DNA of 64,000 nt. Origin: Hexactinellida sp. DTS-2022 (lineage: Eukaryota; Porifera; Hexactinellida). A program made the translations under genes and the position numbers. Positions 55,001-57,446 of the stretch are shown piece after piece. The notes below the pieces were generated by a model, which saw nothing but the letters and a program-made list of their open reading frames with translations, did not search any database and had not been told where the DNA came from. Where the stretch lies: positions 186,001 through 250,000 of the forward strand of contig JAPNXP010000005.1 of the NCBI GenBank assembly GCA_028753945.1, in the 5' to 3' direction. Within the stretch, counting starts at the first letter, position 1, and each line of letters starts with the position of its first letter.

Positions 55001-55848
55001 TCTCAAAAAGTCATTTGTACTACGTATTACCCGTATGTACTTACACACATATAGTAAGTAAGAAATAAATTACGCCAAAAAGAGGTCAAATTCAATTCAA
55101 CATAGAATAAACAAATAGAATCAGTTCCGATTTAATAGTTCGATTAATTATAAATACGCTCTTTTGTATAAAGTGAATAAATAAATTTCCCTATTGGATT
55201 CATGCAGTTGAATGGCTCGGTAAATGGATTAGCACTTAATTGAGACAAGTACGTATTGTATTGTATTATATTCGGTCTTTTGTAAATATTTTAATTTATG
55301 TTCTATATGGACTAATAAGTAAGACCTTTCAATTTAATTTATGAAACTATTGTTATAACAGTTGTAGTATACAAAATATACAAACAAATACAGTTAATAG
55401 GTGCCATCTTAATATGTTCGTATTATCCGGAATTCGTATTAACCGGAGTCACTTGCATGCATTTGTATAGGCTAGGGGAATTAAACCTTGTACTCCTTAA
55501 CCGTTATTTCCCTTATCCGTGTTCCTATTAACGAGAGTCTAATATTTAAAAAACCTTCATTTTGTGCTCACATAATTACGTCGCAAAGTAATTAATTCGC
55601 TACCCAACTATAACTCCATATAAGGAAGTGGTTAGTTAGCAACTCACACTTCCATCTGCCATCTGTACCATAATATAATCCCCTTTTTGTTTCAGAACAG
55701 TGGCAGCTATAAAACCTTCGTTCTCGTTATCCCGTTCATCTATTATCCAAACCTGTTTCTTGAAATCACTATTCACTTCGGGAATCAAACCTTTATTCCC
55801 TGAAAGCAGATATTTCCCCGCCTCTTCAAGGCCAATAAATGATGCCAT
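13649..55848 (-). CDS. MYH: Striated-muscle-type myosin II heavy chain, 46 exons, 1,965 aa
   Basis: Exons in transcript order: 55648-55848, 54075-54218, 52788-52944, 50011-50038, 49493-49583, 48960-49055, 48830-48893, 48657-48755, 48338-48441, 48020-48164, 47680-47798, 47124-47216, 46822-46878, 46575-46745, 45935-46111, 43196-43334, 43085-43140, 42546-42751, 41973-42093, 37342-37478, 36885-37026, 35424-35537, 35022-35102, 34339-34467, 33708-33830, 33103-33270, 32343-32407, 32122-32269, 31770-31856, 30008-30174, 27470-27608, 27094-27249, 26404-26630, 25759-25891, 25081-25218, 18236-18555, 17813-17954, 17439-17489, 17000-17128, 16338-16538, 15924-15989, 15504-15608, 15364-15434, 14666-14795, 14119-14346, 13649-13681. 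The sum is 5,898 nt, in frame throughout. The protein has an SH3-like start, P-loop GESGAGKT (178-185), switch I NSSRFGKF (236-242), switch II DIAGFE (458-463), reactive Cys690 and Cys700, a converter, two IQ motifs (about 775-835), a coiled-coil rod (about 850-1910) and a 55-residue non-helical tail ending in acidic [10 protein letters not shown]. The rod segment AEWK...EKDEEFENI resembles striated-type rather than non-muscle chains. It is an actin-based motor. Five genes are nested in its introns. Confidence 0.95.
13927..14064. mobile_element. Family A MITE
   Basis: CAGTAGAAACTCGTTAGTAC to ACGAGCTTCTACTG in the last myosin intron. Its left end abuts the right end of another CAGT-type remnant (about 13860-13925). 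Confidence 0.65.
14391..14575. mobile_element. Family F MITE
   Basis: CAGTCAACTCCGCTTAATAG to AAGCGGAGTTGACTG, flanked by TA. The word CTTAATCGG recurs several times inside. Confidence 0.8.
14993..15159. mobile_element. Family E MITE
   Basis: Left end CTGTCGAAACCGGTTTTTTC (first base pair altered), right end ACCGGTTTCGACTG. Confidence 0.65.
15160..15345. mobile_element. Family A variant MITE
   Basis: Contains GGAACACGGATAAGGGATAT, ATGCATGCAAGTGACTCCGG and the right end AACAGAGTCTACTG. The left end is degraded and touches the family E copy. Confidence 0.5.
15656..15842. repeat. L-type dispersed repeat
   Basis: Shares ATTATCCAGGAGCACGAGAC, CTCCTATACCGTAACATTAA and the tail GATTAGGAGCGTATTTACAA ... 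TATAATACACTG with copies near 30.5, 56.4 and 58.6 kb. The class is uncertain. Confidence 0.6.
16150..16271. mobile_element. Family B MITE, left end decayed
   Basis: Contains ACATCATCGGGAACTGCATA, GGCAACCGTTTTCTAGTAGA and ends ACCCGGCACTACTG. Confidence 0.5.
17552..17736. mobile_element. Family G MITE
   Basis: CAGTATAACCTTTAGAAAGT to GGAGGTTTTACTG, TA on both sides. GTTCACTTTTGAGAGGTGTT and TGTTTACTTTTGGAGG repeat the internal word. A second copy is at 47433-47593. Confidence 0.7.
18829..25098 (-). repeat. 68-bp satellite array carrying a duplicated 5' splice site
   Basis: About 92 head-to-tail copies of a 68-bp unit (for example 18901, 18969, 19037) fill myosin intron 35. Read on the myosin sense strand, the unit contains GGCACTACAATACAGAG followed by GTACGGG or GTAAGGG. 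The last repeat runs into exon 35: the exon ends in the same 17 nt and its real donor is the same GTACGGG. Copies vary at a few positions (GTAC or GTAA at the donor; AC, GT or AT in the exon-derived part). Three copies have 4 extra bases (AACT duplicated). A block of ten monomers is repeated at 680-bp spacing (about 21.9-22.6 and 22.6-23.3 kb), so the array has grown recently by large duplications. Confidence 0.97.
25307..25390. mobile_element. Family B MITE, short form
   Basis: 84 bp, CAGTGGATGCCGGATATAAG to AACCGGCATCCACTG. The termini are nearly perfect inverted repeats and the middle of the full-length element is missing. Confidence 0.7.
25517..25755. repeat. (CAA)n microsatellites and a dispersed CATAACGTA repeat
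   Basis: Two CAA runs (about 25520-25553 and 25679-25755) flank a repeat with TTGCATAACGTAAC. The second run adjoins the donor of exon 34. Related CATAACGTT sequence is at about 9170-9300 and 31000-31110. Confidence 0.6.
26187..26270. mobile_element. Family D MITE fragment
   Basis: Contains CGCTTATAACGAATATCCGG and ends ACGAGAGTTGACTG; the left end is missing. Confidence 0.5.
26756..26830. mobile_element. Family B MITE, truncated on the right
   Basis: Starts CAGTGGATGCCGGTTATAAT after TA and stops after ATATGGCAACCGT. Confidence 0.5.
26835..26940. repeat. N-type repeat (TTATATGTAGACCG family), partial
   Basis: Contains AAAAGCCCCTGCTG and the terminal ACGGTCTACATATAAG seen in the complete copy at 30798-30976. 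Confidence 0.5.
27308..27440. mobile_element. Family F MITE
   Basis: Starts CAGTCGATTCCGCTTAATAG; the right end CTCTATTAAGCG is decayed. The words GGTGGCTCTATTAAGCGGAG and CGGTGACTCTATTAAGCG are tandemly repeated. Confidence 0.6.
27918..28228 (+). repeat. Orphan satellite monomer, inverted, split by an insertion
   Basis: Left part contains GTAGGGGATAACTTATAATA and AAGGCAC. The right part is TAAGGCACTATAATACAGAG followed by GTAAGGGC. Together they match the myosin intron satellite unit on the opposite strand. It lies just upstream of the NHL gene at 28273. Confidence 0.75.
27956..28203. mobile_element. hAT-like MITE with 8-bp target duplication
   Basis: Termini CATAGGCGCCGAAA and TTTCGGCGCCCATG are inverted repeats with one mismatch. 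TAAGGCAC flanks both ends, an 8-bp duplication typical of the hAT superfamily. It has no coding capacity and is inserted in a satellite monomer. Confidence 0.75.
28273..29514 (+). CDS. Coiled-coil and NHL-like beta-propeller protein, nested and intronless
   Basis: A single open frame of 413 residues on the strand opposite to myosin, inside myosin intron 30. Residues 1-115 are charged and helical ([20 protein letters not shown]); the rest looks like a degenerate six-bladed NHL-type propeller, ending with [20 protein letters not shown] and a final blade. The architecture is that of TRIM-NHL proteins without RING or B-box, and similar to the protein at 50882. NHL propellers bind RNA or protein; the target here is unknown. 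The frame start follows an orphan satellite monomer. I see no TATA box, only TATAATAC at 28210. The gene could be decaying in expression, but the frame is intact over its length. Confidence 0.8.
   Translation: MASPPGRVGIDGLRDRIAERKQEVRARFRRYHEALLLTETVLLSDLDGVLARGEIEKRYMASDIREVESANEFMVKQLENSVNESLMNSVHSLTKEIEKLKSYEDEVPEITLNWKFDNFRNLIHQLCYIKEKSFPPARRIAWSELEKGDKMSQLDCYDSCYDNTDGLYYFMNSYISSCNHRVNNSISIYSSKLEFIASYTLNKQASNCFIKTTPHFIFLSSPTRIIQLIKAPSRKGLDLRKEFEIELNEKSSRIDIYGDFIYTTSNTNVVYKLTVTNLQIVEEIHLRNEKEENIKFDGIFDLKVLDSEIFAIMNSATMRAIYCFDLTGRFKREIVGNNRGLQHPLSFCLGTDGMVYVADGQVKAFDKYGKQVDAFGKQVADYTVWAKCVTFDSKSNQVLVLAELDGKYLHSYT
29723..30000. mobile_element. Family D MITE interrupted by a family A element, abutting a splice donor
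   Basis: CAGTAAACTCGTTATAACGA to ACGGGAGTTCGCTG. About 29856-29975 is family A-type sequence (TGTTCGTTTTATCCGGAAAT, AACTAGGTTCAACTG), so the element is composite. The right end touches the donor of myosin exon 30 (GTAAGT at 30002-30007, minus strand). Confidence 0.7.
30335..30650. repeat. L-type dispersed repeat, long form
   Basis: Shares an upstream part (ATCATCCAATTGTCTGTGAT, GACTATACTATAGTATAGTG) and the AGGAGCGCGAGACGCTCC core with 56223-56596. Confidence 0.65.
30798..30976. mobile_element. N-type element with terminal inverted repeats
   Basis: TTATATGTAGACCGTCTAGA at the left and CTAGACGGTCTACATATAA at the right are inverted repeats. AGACGGTCTACA also recurs inside. Partial relatives are at 26835, 46155 and 49801. 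Confidence 0.65.
31560..31750. mobile_element. Family F MITE
   Basis: Left end CCACTCCGCTTAATAGAGCC lacks the first bases; right end AAGCGGAGTCGACTG then TA. Confidence 0.65.
31930..32066. mobile_element. Family B MITE
   Basis: GGATGCCGGTTATAAGAACA to TATATCCGGCA, with both internal hallmarks. The terminal CAGT is lost. Confidence 0.55.
32538..32704. mobile_element. Family E MITE
   Basis: CAGTTGAAACCGGTTTTTCC to ACAGGTTTCGACTG, TA on both sides. It interrupts a TTTG-rich microsatellite. Confidence 0.7.
32781..32881. mobile_element. Family H MITE
   Basis: 101 bp, CAGTGGAGCCTCCCATAACG to TTCAGAGGCTCTACTG, TA-flanked. ATAACGGACA-type words occur three to four times. It is the only copy seen here. 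Confidence 0.7.
32885..33085. repeat. 16-bp minisatellite
   Basis: About eleven copies of a unit like TTTGTTTATTAGGTGT. It lies downstream of the donor of myosin exon 26. Confidence 0.85.
33538..33669. mobile_element. Family J MITE
   Basis: CAGTGGTGTTCGCGTAATAG to GAGCAATATTGCTATTACACTG, with GCTCGCTTGGGGACTGAAAT in the middle as at 9402 and 54685. Confidence 0.55.
33836..34050. repeat. (CAA)n microsatellite at a splice acceptor
   Basis: About 215 bp of CAA with scattered interruptions. On the myosin strand it is (GTT)n ending TTTAG directly before exon 25, so the repeat supplies the polypyrimidine tract. Confidence 0.9.
34527..34671. mobile_element. Possible hAT-like MITE with G/C runs
   Basis: From CAGGGTTTCATTTAGG to TATCTGGATGAACACTG, with runs of eight G or C near each end. 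TATTATAC on the left and TAATTATAC on the right may be an imperfect 8-bp duplication. Confidence 0.35.
34683..34999. mobile_element. Family C MITE interrupted by another TA-flanked element
   Basis: Family C sequence runs to TACAAATCCTATG, is broken at 34767-34916, and resumes TTGTTAAACTGGGACC to AGACCTGACTG. Confidence 0.6.
34767..34916. mobile_element. Nested TA-flanked MITE of an additional family
   Basis: CAATATAACTTGTTAATAAA to ATAGACAGGTTATTCTG between TA dinucleotides. GACCGTTATACACAGG and GGCCGTTATAGACAGG repeat the internal word. Confidence 0.55.
35139..35404. mobile_element. Family F MITE with internal tandem duplication
   Basis: CAGTATACTCCGCTTAATAG to AAGCGAAGTCGACTG. A segment of about 85 bp containing AAATTTCACAGGATTTATAG is present twice. 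Confidence 0.7.
35550..35935. repeat. TTTG/GTT-rich minisatellite
   Basis: Short runs of GTT, then units of about 65-90 bp built from TTTGTTGGTTTGTTGTTTAT and ATTTATCTATCTGTTTATTA, repeated three to four times. It gives long hydrophobic frames on three phases, which are not genes. Confidence 0.85.
36545..36711. mobile_element. Family A variant MITE
   Basis: Contains TCTGTTAATAGGAACACAGA, a TGCAAGTAACTCCGGTTATA segment and the right end AACAGAGTCTACTG, then TA. Confidence 0.55.
36733..36862. repeat. (AGAAT)n microsatellite
   Basis: About 25 pentamers with occasional AGAAT to GGAAT changes, 20 bp past the donor of myosin exon 21. Confidence 0.95.
37050..37310. repeat. GTT/TTTTA-rich simple repeat
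   Basis: Mixed GTT and TTTTTA tracts fill the short intron between myosin exons 20 and 21. Confidence 0.85.
37817..39247 (-). CDS. Mitochondrial-clan cytochrome P450, nested copy 1
   Basis: Intronless, 476 residues, inside myosin intron 19 on the myosin strand. The heme loop [10 protein letters not shown] has Cys427; the I-helix motif is AGSMDAT, the K-helix motif is ExxR in KESMRLTP, and FRPERW is the PERF region. The N-terminus is basic and Ser/Thr-rich without a membrane anchor, like a mitochondrial presequence. [12 protein letters not shown] resembles mitochondrial-clan enzymes fed by adrenodoxin. The substrate is unknown. A TATA-like TATATAA lies 45 bp upstream. The last 160 residues are almost identical to copy 2 at 40094, while the first 300 are clearly diverged, which suggests gene conversion. 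Confidence 0.95.
   Translation of the reverse strand: MLRIMCKTLRTLSTGILTNVKHVKHLPTAEKFLGLVDLEMLRYPPHKFHELFGERRMKLGDMFILSPFLFAKESVVISTPALVSELISKEGKFPVRRKESGWFNTAKRAVGLKPGLLSNGKHWKQLRAPLSKRFLKPKSLSNYLPRLSRIAANAVRNITEQDIRGNERSNLTGEELCLWTINSAYYLLFHTERDSEVTEELTEFINAVLVISRSYLDYKWYDYRKYFASKEWDRFIHSFKTVISYTEKHINMSRNRSISTDMIQMPLLGYLQNETDFDWVDILDSFITFLAGSMDATVISTQWLWYNLSKSPTAQERVCEEVHSVVGDSPVITAEHYNKLHYVKWCMKESMRLTPTGSMFGRTLPQDCTIGGVRMPRGTQVLADLYGMGLDERYWREAGEFRPERWENRSDIDPFSYIPFGVGPRMCVGRRLAEAEMQLITAQLCRDYRLHLVQEPETSLEVMLVPKGLRISFEKR
39292..39298 (-). promoter_or_regulatory. TATA box of P450 copy 1
   Basis: TATATAA on the minus strand, 45 bp from the ATG. Confidence 0.45.
39505..39724. mobile_element. 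Remnants of family C and family A MITEs
   Basis: 39505-39648 matches family C (AATTGTGTTCATATTAGAGA, CCATAGCGCTTGTTCATAAT). 39653-39724 is the right half of family A, ending AACGAGGTTCTACT. They lie between the divergent P450 genes. Confidence 0.55.
39763..39850 (-). pseudogene. Relic of a P450 3' end and 3' UTR
   Basis: Read on the minus strand it contains ATCTCATTCGAGAA, AGAACTCTTTAGTATGAATA and ACTGCTAGCAT. This is the same order as the last codons and 3' flank of P450 copy 2 (41530-41635). Nothing of the upstream gene remains. Confidence 0.7.
40052..40059 (+). promoter_or_regulatory. TATA box of P450 copy 2
   Basis: TATAAATA, 42 bp before the ATG at 40094. It also argues against using the in-frame ATG at 40064, which would lie at the transcription start. 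Confidence 0.6.
40094..41557 (+). CDS. Mitochondrial-clan cytochrome P450, nested copy 2
   Basis: Intronless, 487 residues from the ATG at 40094 (MLRISF, aligned with MLRIMC of copy 1). An in-frame ATG ten codons earlier is less likely. It has the I-helix motif GGSLDTT, ExxR in [14 protein letters not shown] and heme Cys438 in [11 protein letters not shown] mitochondrial-type N-terminus and clan features are shared with copy 1. The pair is divergent, 847 bp apart, in one myosin intron. From about 41020 to 41505 the DNA is nearly identical to the inverted copy 1. The gene is bracketed by inverted copies of its own 3' flank (39763-39850 and 41530-41635). Confidence 0.95.
   Translation: MLRISFLRQAIPSARSLNTNSIAKDGIQAKPFDSLPTAKKFLGLVDLEMLRYPRNNFHEFFVERRKQLGDMYMFAGSVFHQKRVVINTPELLSELSSKEGKYPNRGLIISKLLVRAKISGGLRAGMLGEGEEWKRNRDPLSKRFLKPKFMTDYIPSFSKIARETVSDVVQISKAGKSDFNQIIERLSLWTIDSVYFLMFHRERDPPGVTPEVTQFISSIRELIRSSADLKWSDTNPYLARRRLKTLVASIKFAVDFTKKQMKISNGKPQDPNRASSTLLEYLQNDTDFDEMAIIDSFVTFLGGSLDTTIISTQWLWYNLSKSPTAQDRVCEEVHSVVGDSPVITAEHYNKLHYIKWCMKESMRLTPTGSMFGRTLPQDCTIGGVRMPRGTQVLADLYGMGLDERYWREAGEFRPERWENRSDIDPFSYIPFGVGPRMCVGRRLAEAEMQLITAQLCRDYRLHLVQEPETSLEVLLIPKGLNLSFEKR
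41665..41809. mobile_element. Family A MITE
   Basis: CAGTTGAACCTAGTTAGTAG to ACGAACGAGGTTCTACTG, then TA. Confidence 0.65.
42165..42532. repeat. L-type repeat with tandemly amplified tail
   Basis: An L-type core with inverted sequence (AATCCTGGTCTGATCC, later GATCAGATCAGGATTAGG) is followed by about six copies of a 38-41-bp tail containing GATTAGGAGCGTATTTACAA and TATAATACACT. The same tail is amplified at 58746-58900. Confidence 0.8.
42752..43015. repeat. AACAACAAGATAGTAA minisatellite at a splice acceptor
   Basis: About fifteen variants of a 16-20-bp unit. On the myosin strand the unit reads TTGTTGTTTACTAT. The copy next to exon 18 reads GTTTACTAG and is the acceptor itself. Confidence 0.8.
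43491..45623 (-). CDS. MCMDC2: MCM domain-containing protein 2, nested and intronless
   Basis: A single open frame inside myosin intron 15, on the myosin strand. I start at the ATG at 45623 (710 residues, context AAAATGG). The frame stays open to an ATG at 45695 (734 residues), but a TATA box lies between the two. The protein has an MCM-type N-terminal OB fold with zinc-binding cysteines (C-x4-C near SYSCRGKNC and C-x2-C in NCEVC), a degenerate AAA core without a Walker A loop, and a C-terminal helical part with [11 protein letters not shown] and [12 protein letters not shown], as in MCMDC2 (681 residues in human). The animal protein acts in meiotic recombination. The vertebrate gene has many introns, so an intronless copy inside another gene suggests retroposition. 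Confidence 0.87.
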   Translation of the reverse strand: MDSKQSIIIAVTEYICQTPKILESILEQVREQTSRNITDFLQITLEIDTQLILTKHKELGNALINSYNHTVKDLREIIFSLLTSNDFISLLKPDQISVNLSYISIPDYCITSSFHDIVRKVRIGTIIQLIGQVVSIGETTKFVTVTSYSCRGKNCSNSNSPVFRHFEVGFSESNVFRREMNCEVCRGLLLENVSKRVMCQKQKLKVKLISKEIGTIKEIGAMDVSENIFQEPINSAPSQSIQEKSSDSKPKDATSIHPISLILRGKQVSEVELGHTYNFVGQPVYGRADYSSQFVSLPLSIEVNNFWNETKCPLGLDRDNLPLDLVQLKKACEYSEWSFVASLAFSFASEVCHPTVFCSVKLATLFSLVGGKCDMNKGSIHMLVITQEHSLVSRLLGYGLRMCPRGGISSGGVQCEIGVVFQKEGVAPGDLVCGVLPLASDGICFMPHFDSFKKDEKEKIQKALDTGLVPVKVAKGLSNEDKQMATPSVAQIPLSATIWICSEKVPTHLKVSKSILSQGTLQKYCHKAFTDLFTFAFTTLDDELIDDVQSDLILEQAMGVKSESLLERCDLVKWIETASTIRTEVTEECSQLINNFYLASRRVRQSDANSCQISVLSLEALVSLSVASAKLNLREQVLKCDAVIAIVLFEESMVSRFGYSVIGTKNNLFGWSPGCAMSDMIGKQFDARMKMLAQQIDTFCNTHGPRGREF
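45646..45654 (-). promoter_or_regulatory. TATA box of MCMDC2
   Basis: TATAAAAAG on the minus strand, 23 bp upstream of the chosen ATG. CCAAT occurs about 55 bp further upstream (GACCAAT near 45706-45712). The position favours the downstream start codon. Confidence 0.45.
45796..45912. repeat. (TTTG)n and (TTTA)n microsatellite
   Basis: About 117 bp of tetranucleotide repeats next to the donor of myosin exon 15. Confidence 0.9.
46155..46325. mobile_element. N-type element
   Basis: TTATATGTAGACCGTATATA at the left, TTTATAAACGGTCTACAAAT inside and TTTTATAGACCGTCT at the right. Confidence 0.55.
46936..47108. mobile_element. Family A variant MITE
   Basis: CAGTAGATTCTGTTAATAGG to AACGAGAGTCTACAG, with CACTTGCATGCACTTATATA in the middle. 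Confidence 0.6.
47217..47345. repeat. AATAGTAC / TTATAA tandem repeat at a splice acceptor
   Basis: Repeats of AATAGTAC and GTTATAATAGTA begin at the acceptor of myosin exon 12 (sense ATTATAACAG). The acceptor-like TTATAACA recurs several times. Confidence 0.65.
47433..47593. mobile_element. Family G MITE
   Basis: CAGTAAAACCTTTAGAAAGT to GAAGGTGTTACTG, second copy of the family. Confidence 0.65.
47799..48010 (-). repeat. Tandem repeat copying the exon 11 acceptor
   Basis: On the myosin strand the intron holds repeated TTTAGTGACA or TATAGTGACA units with ATGCCATTTTATCGATA between them. The true junction is TTTATAG followed by exon bases TGACAGAT. Confidence 0.7.
48172..48250. repeat. (GTT)n microsatellite
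   Basis: About 26 GTT triplets just upstream of exon 10 on the plus strand, in myosin intron 9. Confidence 0.95.
48445..48655. repeat. (AAC)n microsatellite spanning a whole intron
   Basis: AAC with AAT interruptions fills myosin intron 8. On the sense strand it ends (GTT)n TTTAG before exon 9. Confidence 0.9.
49163..49321. mobile_element. Family A variant MITE
   Basis: CAGTAGACTCTCGTTAATAG to ATTAACAATAGTCTACTG, TA-flanked. Confidence 0.65.
49630..49799. mobile_element. Family A MITE
   Basis: CAGTAGAACCTCGTTAGTAC to TAACGAAGATCTACT. It retains the full core with ACAGTTCCACAAAATCAGGT. Confidence 0.7.
49801..49920. repeat. N-type repeat, partial
   Basis: TTTAGACGGTCTATAAAAAC, GTAGACCGTTTATAAATTCT and AAAAGTCCCTGCCATATATG match the N-type elements. 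Confidence 0.5.
50386..50497. mobile_element. MITE or hairpin with 24-bp inverted termini
   Basis: AAAAATCTAAAATTACAGCT at the left and AGCTGTAATTTTAGATTTTT at the right are inverted repeats, with imperfect pairing inside (ATATTTTGGTGG and CCACCAAATGAATAT). It lies upstream of the nested NHL gene. Confidence 0.65.
50809..50816 (+). promoter_or_regulatory. TATA box of the second NHL gene
   Basis: TATAAATA, 66 bp before the ATG at 50882. Confidence 0.55.
50882..52108 (+). CDS. Coiled-coil NHL-repeat protein, nested and intronless
   Basis: 408 residues in one frame, antisense inside myosin intron 3. Residues 1-125 are charged helix ([20 protein letters not shown]). From about 145 there are six NHL blades, the clearest being [38 protein letters not shown] and [13 protein letters not shown], typical of a TRIM-NHL-like propeller without RING or B-box. 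The partner is unknown; RNA and protein binding are both known for the fold. It has its own TATA box and polyadenylation signal. The last 150 residues and the 3' flank are nearly identical to the gene at 63478, so they are recent duplicates. Confidence 0.9.
   Translation: MAARYPIPPPAADPVETRINRAIDGLIALLNLRRAQLLTQVRDAREEKRAAEVARQEMRTQLTTARTALQTLLKENPLKSMQERMVSELEQKMRELRTNIPAETELRWRCDTRDLEVSISRLGEIAQVPVGPNYATFHLPTVATGKQGSGPGELNYPFGVAINEATNQIFVANYGNNRVEIFSETGEYLNQLGDGQLYRPHGIAIHGNSLYVSSNWIHTVSKHSLTDFSFAKRIGKWGSNNGEFQHPKQLTTDPNGQVFIADCGNNRICVFDTDLNHIRNITHQALSDPYDVKLSHDRVYVLCPYKNPCMLVLSLEGDMLHSLISRGEGMDVLNPWFFCLDTNNNIVISDGDTHSIRVFSPAGNLLHTIGRKGDEQGMLYYPQGIAMDTNGRLVCVSSNKNYGLQIFC
52154..52159 (+). 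terminator. Polyadenylation signal of the second NHL gene
   Basis: AATAAA 45 bp after the stop codon. Confidence 0.55.
52199..52776. repeat. (AAAC)/(AACT) minisatellite
   Basis: Nearly 580 bp of mixed AAAC and TAAC tetramers between the NHL gene and myosin exon 3, ending 11 bp from the exon. Confidence 0.95.
52983..53249. mobile_element. Family B MITE with expanded internal word
   Basis: CAGTGGATACCGGATATAAG to TATCCAGTATCTACT. The word GGCATGTTCTTATAACC, single in other copies, is repeated about six times. Confidence 0.75.
53266..53459. mobile_element. Family C MITE
   Basis: CAGTCAGGTCTGCTTATTAT to AGAGAACCTGACTG, TA-flanked. The best preserved C copy here. Confidence 0.8.
53577..53712. 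mobile_element. Family A MITE, right end lost
   Basis: CAGTAGAACCTTGTTAGTAA through GGCTTTGAAGGGGACTGAAT. A family C fragment follows at 53884-53975. Confidence 0.55.
54240..54345. repeat. (AAATAC)n and (AAC)n microsatellites
   Basis: Hexamer AAATAC or AAATGC repeats then AAC triplets, 20 bp upstream of the exon 2 acceptor. Confidence 0.9.
54520..54677. mobile_element. Family A variant MITE, diverged
   Basis: Contains TTGGAACACGGATAAGGTGC, GACGGTCCCCTGGTGTTCCT and a degraded right end AACGGTAGTTTACTG. Confidence 0.45.
54685..54800. mobile_element. Family J MITE remnant
   Basis: Contains GCGAGTCGCATTTTACAAGA and TTAACATTAAATGCTCGCTT, as at 33538. Confidence 0.4.
55395..55545. mobile_element. 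Family A variant MITE, left end lost
   Basis: Contains TTCGTATTATCCGGAATTCG and AACCGGAGTCACTTGCATGC, ending AACGAGAGTCTA. Confidence 0.45.
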
Positions 55849-55929
55849 ACACCGAACAAATACAATAATATTCGTATAATATATTAGAAATATGTTTACT
55901 TGAGTTGGGTTTACAACTTGAAAACAACA

Positions 55930-55939
55930 CTTTTATATA
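55930..55939 (-). promoter_or_regulatory. TATA box of the myosin gene
   Basis: TATATAAAAG on the minus strand, about 80 bp upstream of the start codon. Confidence 0.5.
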
Positions 55940-56222
55940 GCATAAATTGAATTATCCATTCTTTCAATTGTGGCTTAGATTGTCCATAGTAACTATGAAT
56001 GCTTATAGGTATGCCTATTATATTAAATTAGGTATCAGTAGCACTAAAATGTCTACTTAATCAAGCTGTGGATTTAGCTATGTTTGGGAATTTAAAGTGT
56101 CCTTTTGACATCACTTATTGAGCATATGTTTGACACTCTTTGTTATGCTAATTTATGGAACAATGAGGGAATCTAGGTTATGGTGTACAAGCTATTCCAT
56201 GCATTTATCCCGTTAGAATAGG

Positions 56223-56596
56223 GTGACTTTTGTACAGGTTTTAGTCTGGACAGTCCAGTTTTTTTACAATTATTGTGCGATGTCCAGTATTTTCTTAAAT
56301 TGGCCAACTTTTTTTCTAGTTATTTTAATTATCATCCAATTGTCTGTGATTTGTTCACATTCAATTAATACAGTGTCGAGTTTTACTGTGCCGACTATAC
56401 TATAGTATAGTGTCCAAGGAATTATCCAGGAGCGCGAGACGCTCCTTTTGAAGTATGATTTTTGGAAATTTTGAATTTAGGAGCGCGAAAATTTGGTTCC
56501 TCTCCTATACCGTAACAATAATTTGTGATTAGGAGTATGGAAATTGGATCATACCAGGATTAGGAGCATATTTACAAATGCCTGTATGATACACTG
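56223..56596. repeat. L-type dispersed repeat, long form
   Basis: Same order as 30335-30650: ATCATCCAATTGTCTGTGAT, ACTATACTATAGTATAGTGT, AGGAGCGCGAGACGCTCC, then the GATTAGGAGC tail. Confidence 0.65.
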
Positions 56597-56729
56597 CTTG
56601 GTATATTTATCTGTATCCTCTCCACAGAAAAGAGTTTTATTTAACTAAGAACTGAAATTTTCAGGATAGATGTATCGAGTTTTTTATAACCTGTGTCCAA
56701 GATTGTCTAGGATTTTGTCGAAATTTTTA

Positions 56730-56882
56730 GAAATGTTAATAGGAACACCAGGGGACCGTCAAAATTCGTTCGTATTATCCGGAATTCATATTAACCGGAG
56801 TTACTTGCATGCATTTGTATAGGCTAGGGGAATTAATATTTCGTTTTAATATTGTATTAACCGTATTCACTAAGTCTACTGT
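56730..56882. mobile_element. Family A variant MITE
   Basis: GTTAATAGGAACACCAGGGG to CACTAAGTCTACTG, with ACTTGCATGCATTTGTATAG inside. Confidence 0.5.
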
Positions 56883-57186
56883 AAATTGGAATTTATATGT
56901 GCTTATGTAGACGGAATAATGTTATAATTAAATTGCTGAATTCCAAAAGATATCTCTATTCCTTTTATCATGTAGATAATTACTAATTAGCTAATTACAA
57001 AAGTTTAATATGCACTGACCTGGGTTAGATTGTATCTTGATTTATATTTGAGGATAAATTTGGTTAGAATTTCATTCGTTCTCGATGTACTATTATTATT
57101 AGAGTTTATTGCAACGATTAAATAAACCTAATCCATTTCGCATTTCTATAGGAAATCCGGTACAATTTATTTTAGCTCTCATTATA

Positions 57187-57338
57187 CAGTGGATGCCGGT
57201 TATTAGAACATCGTCGGGAACTGCATATAATGTTCTTATAACCGGCATAAATTATATAGGGCATAATTAATTACATAATTATATAGGGTATATGGCAACC
57301 GTTTTCCAGTAGAATGTTCTTATATCCGGCATCTACTG
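57187..57338. mobile_element. Family B MITE
   Basis: CAGTGGATGCCGGTTATTAG to TATCCGGCATCTACTG, TA on both sides; a near-complete copy. Confidence 0.8.
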
Positions 57339-57446
57339 TAATCAGATTTTGTGTGATTAAAGTATTAATTATTTATGAATTAATAATTTATCTACACTTA
57401 CAATACCGCTACTAATTCATCGAATTATCAATCATGTAAGCATATA

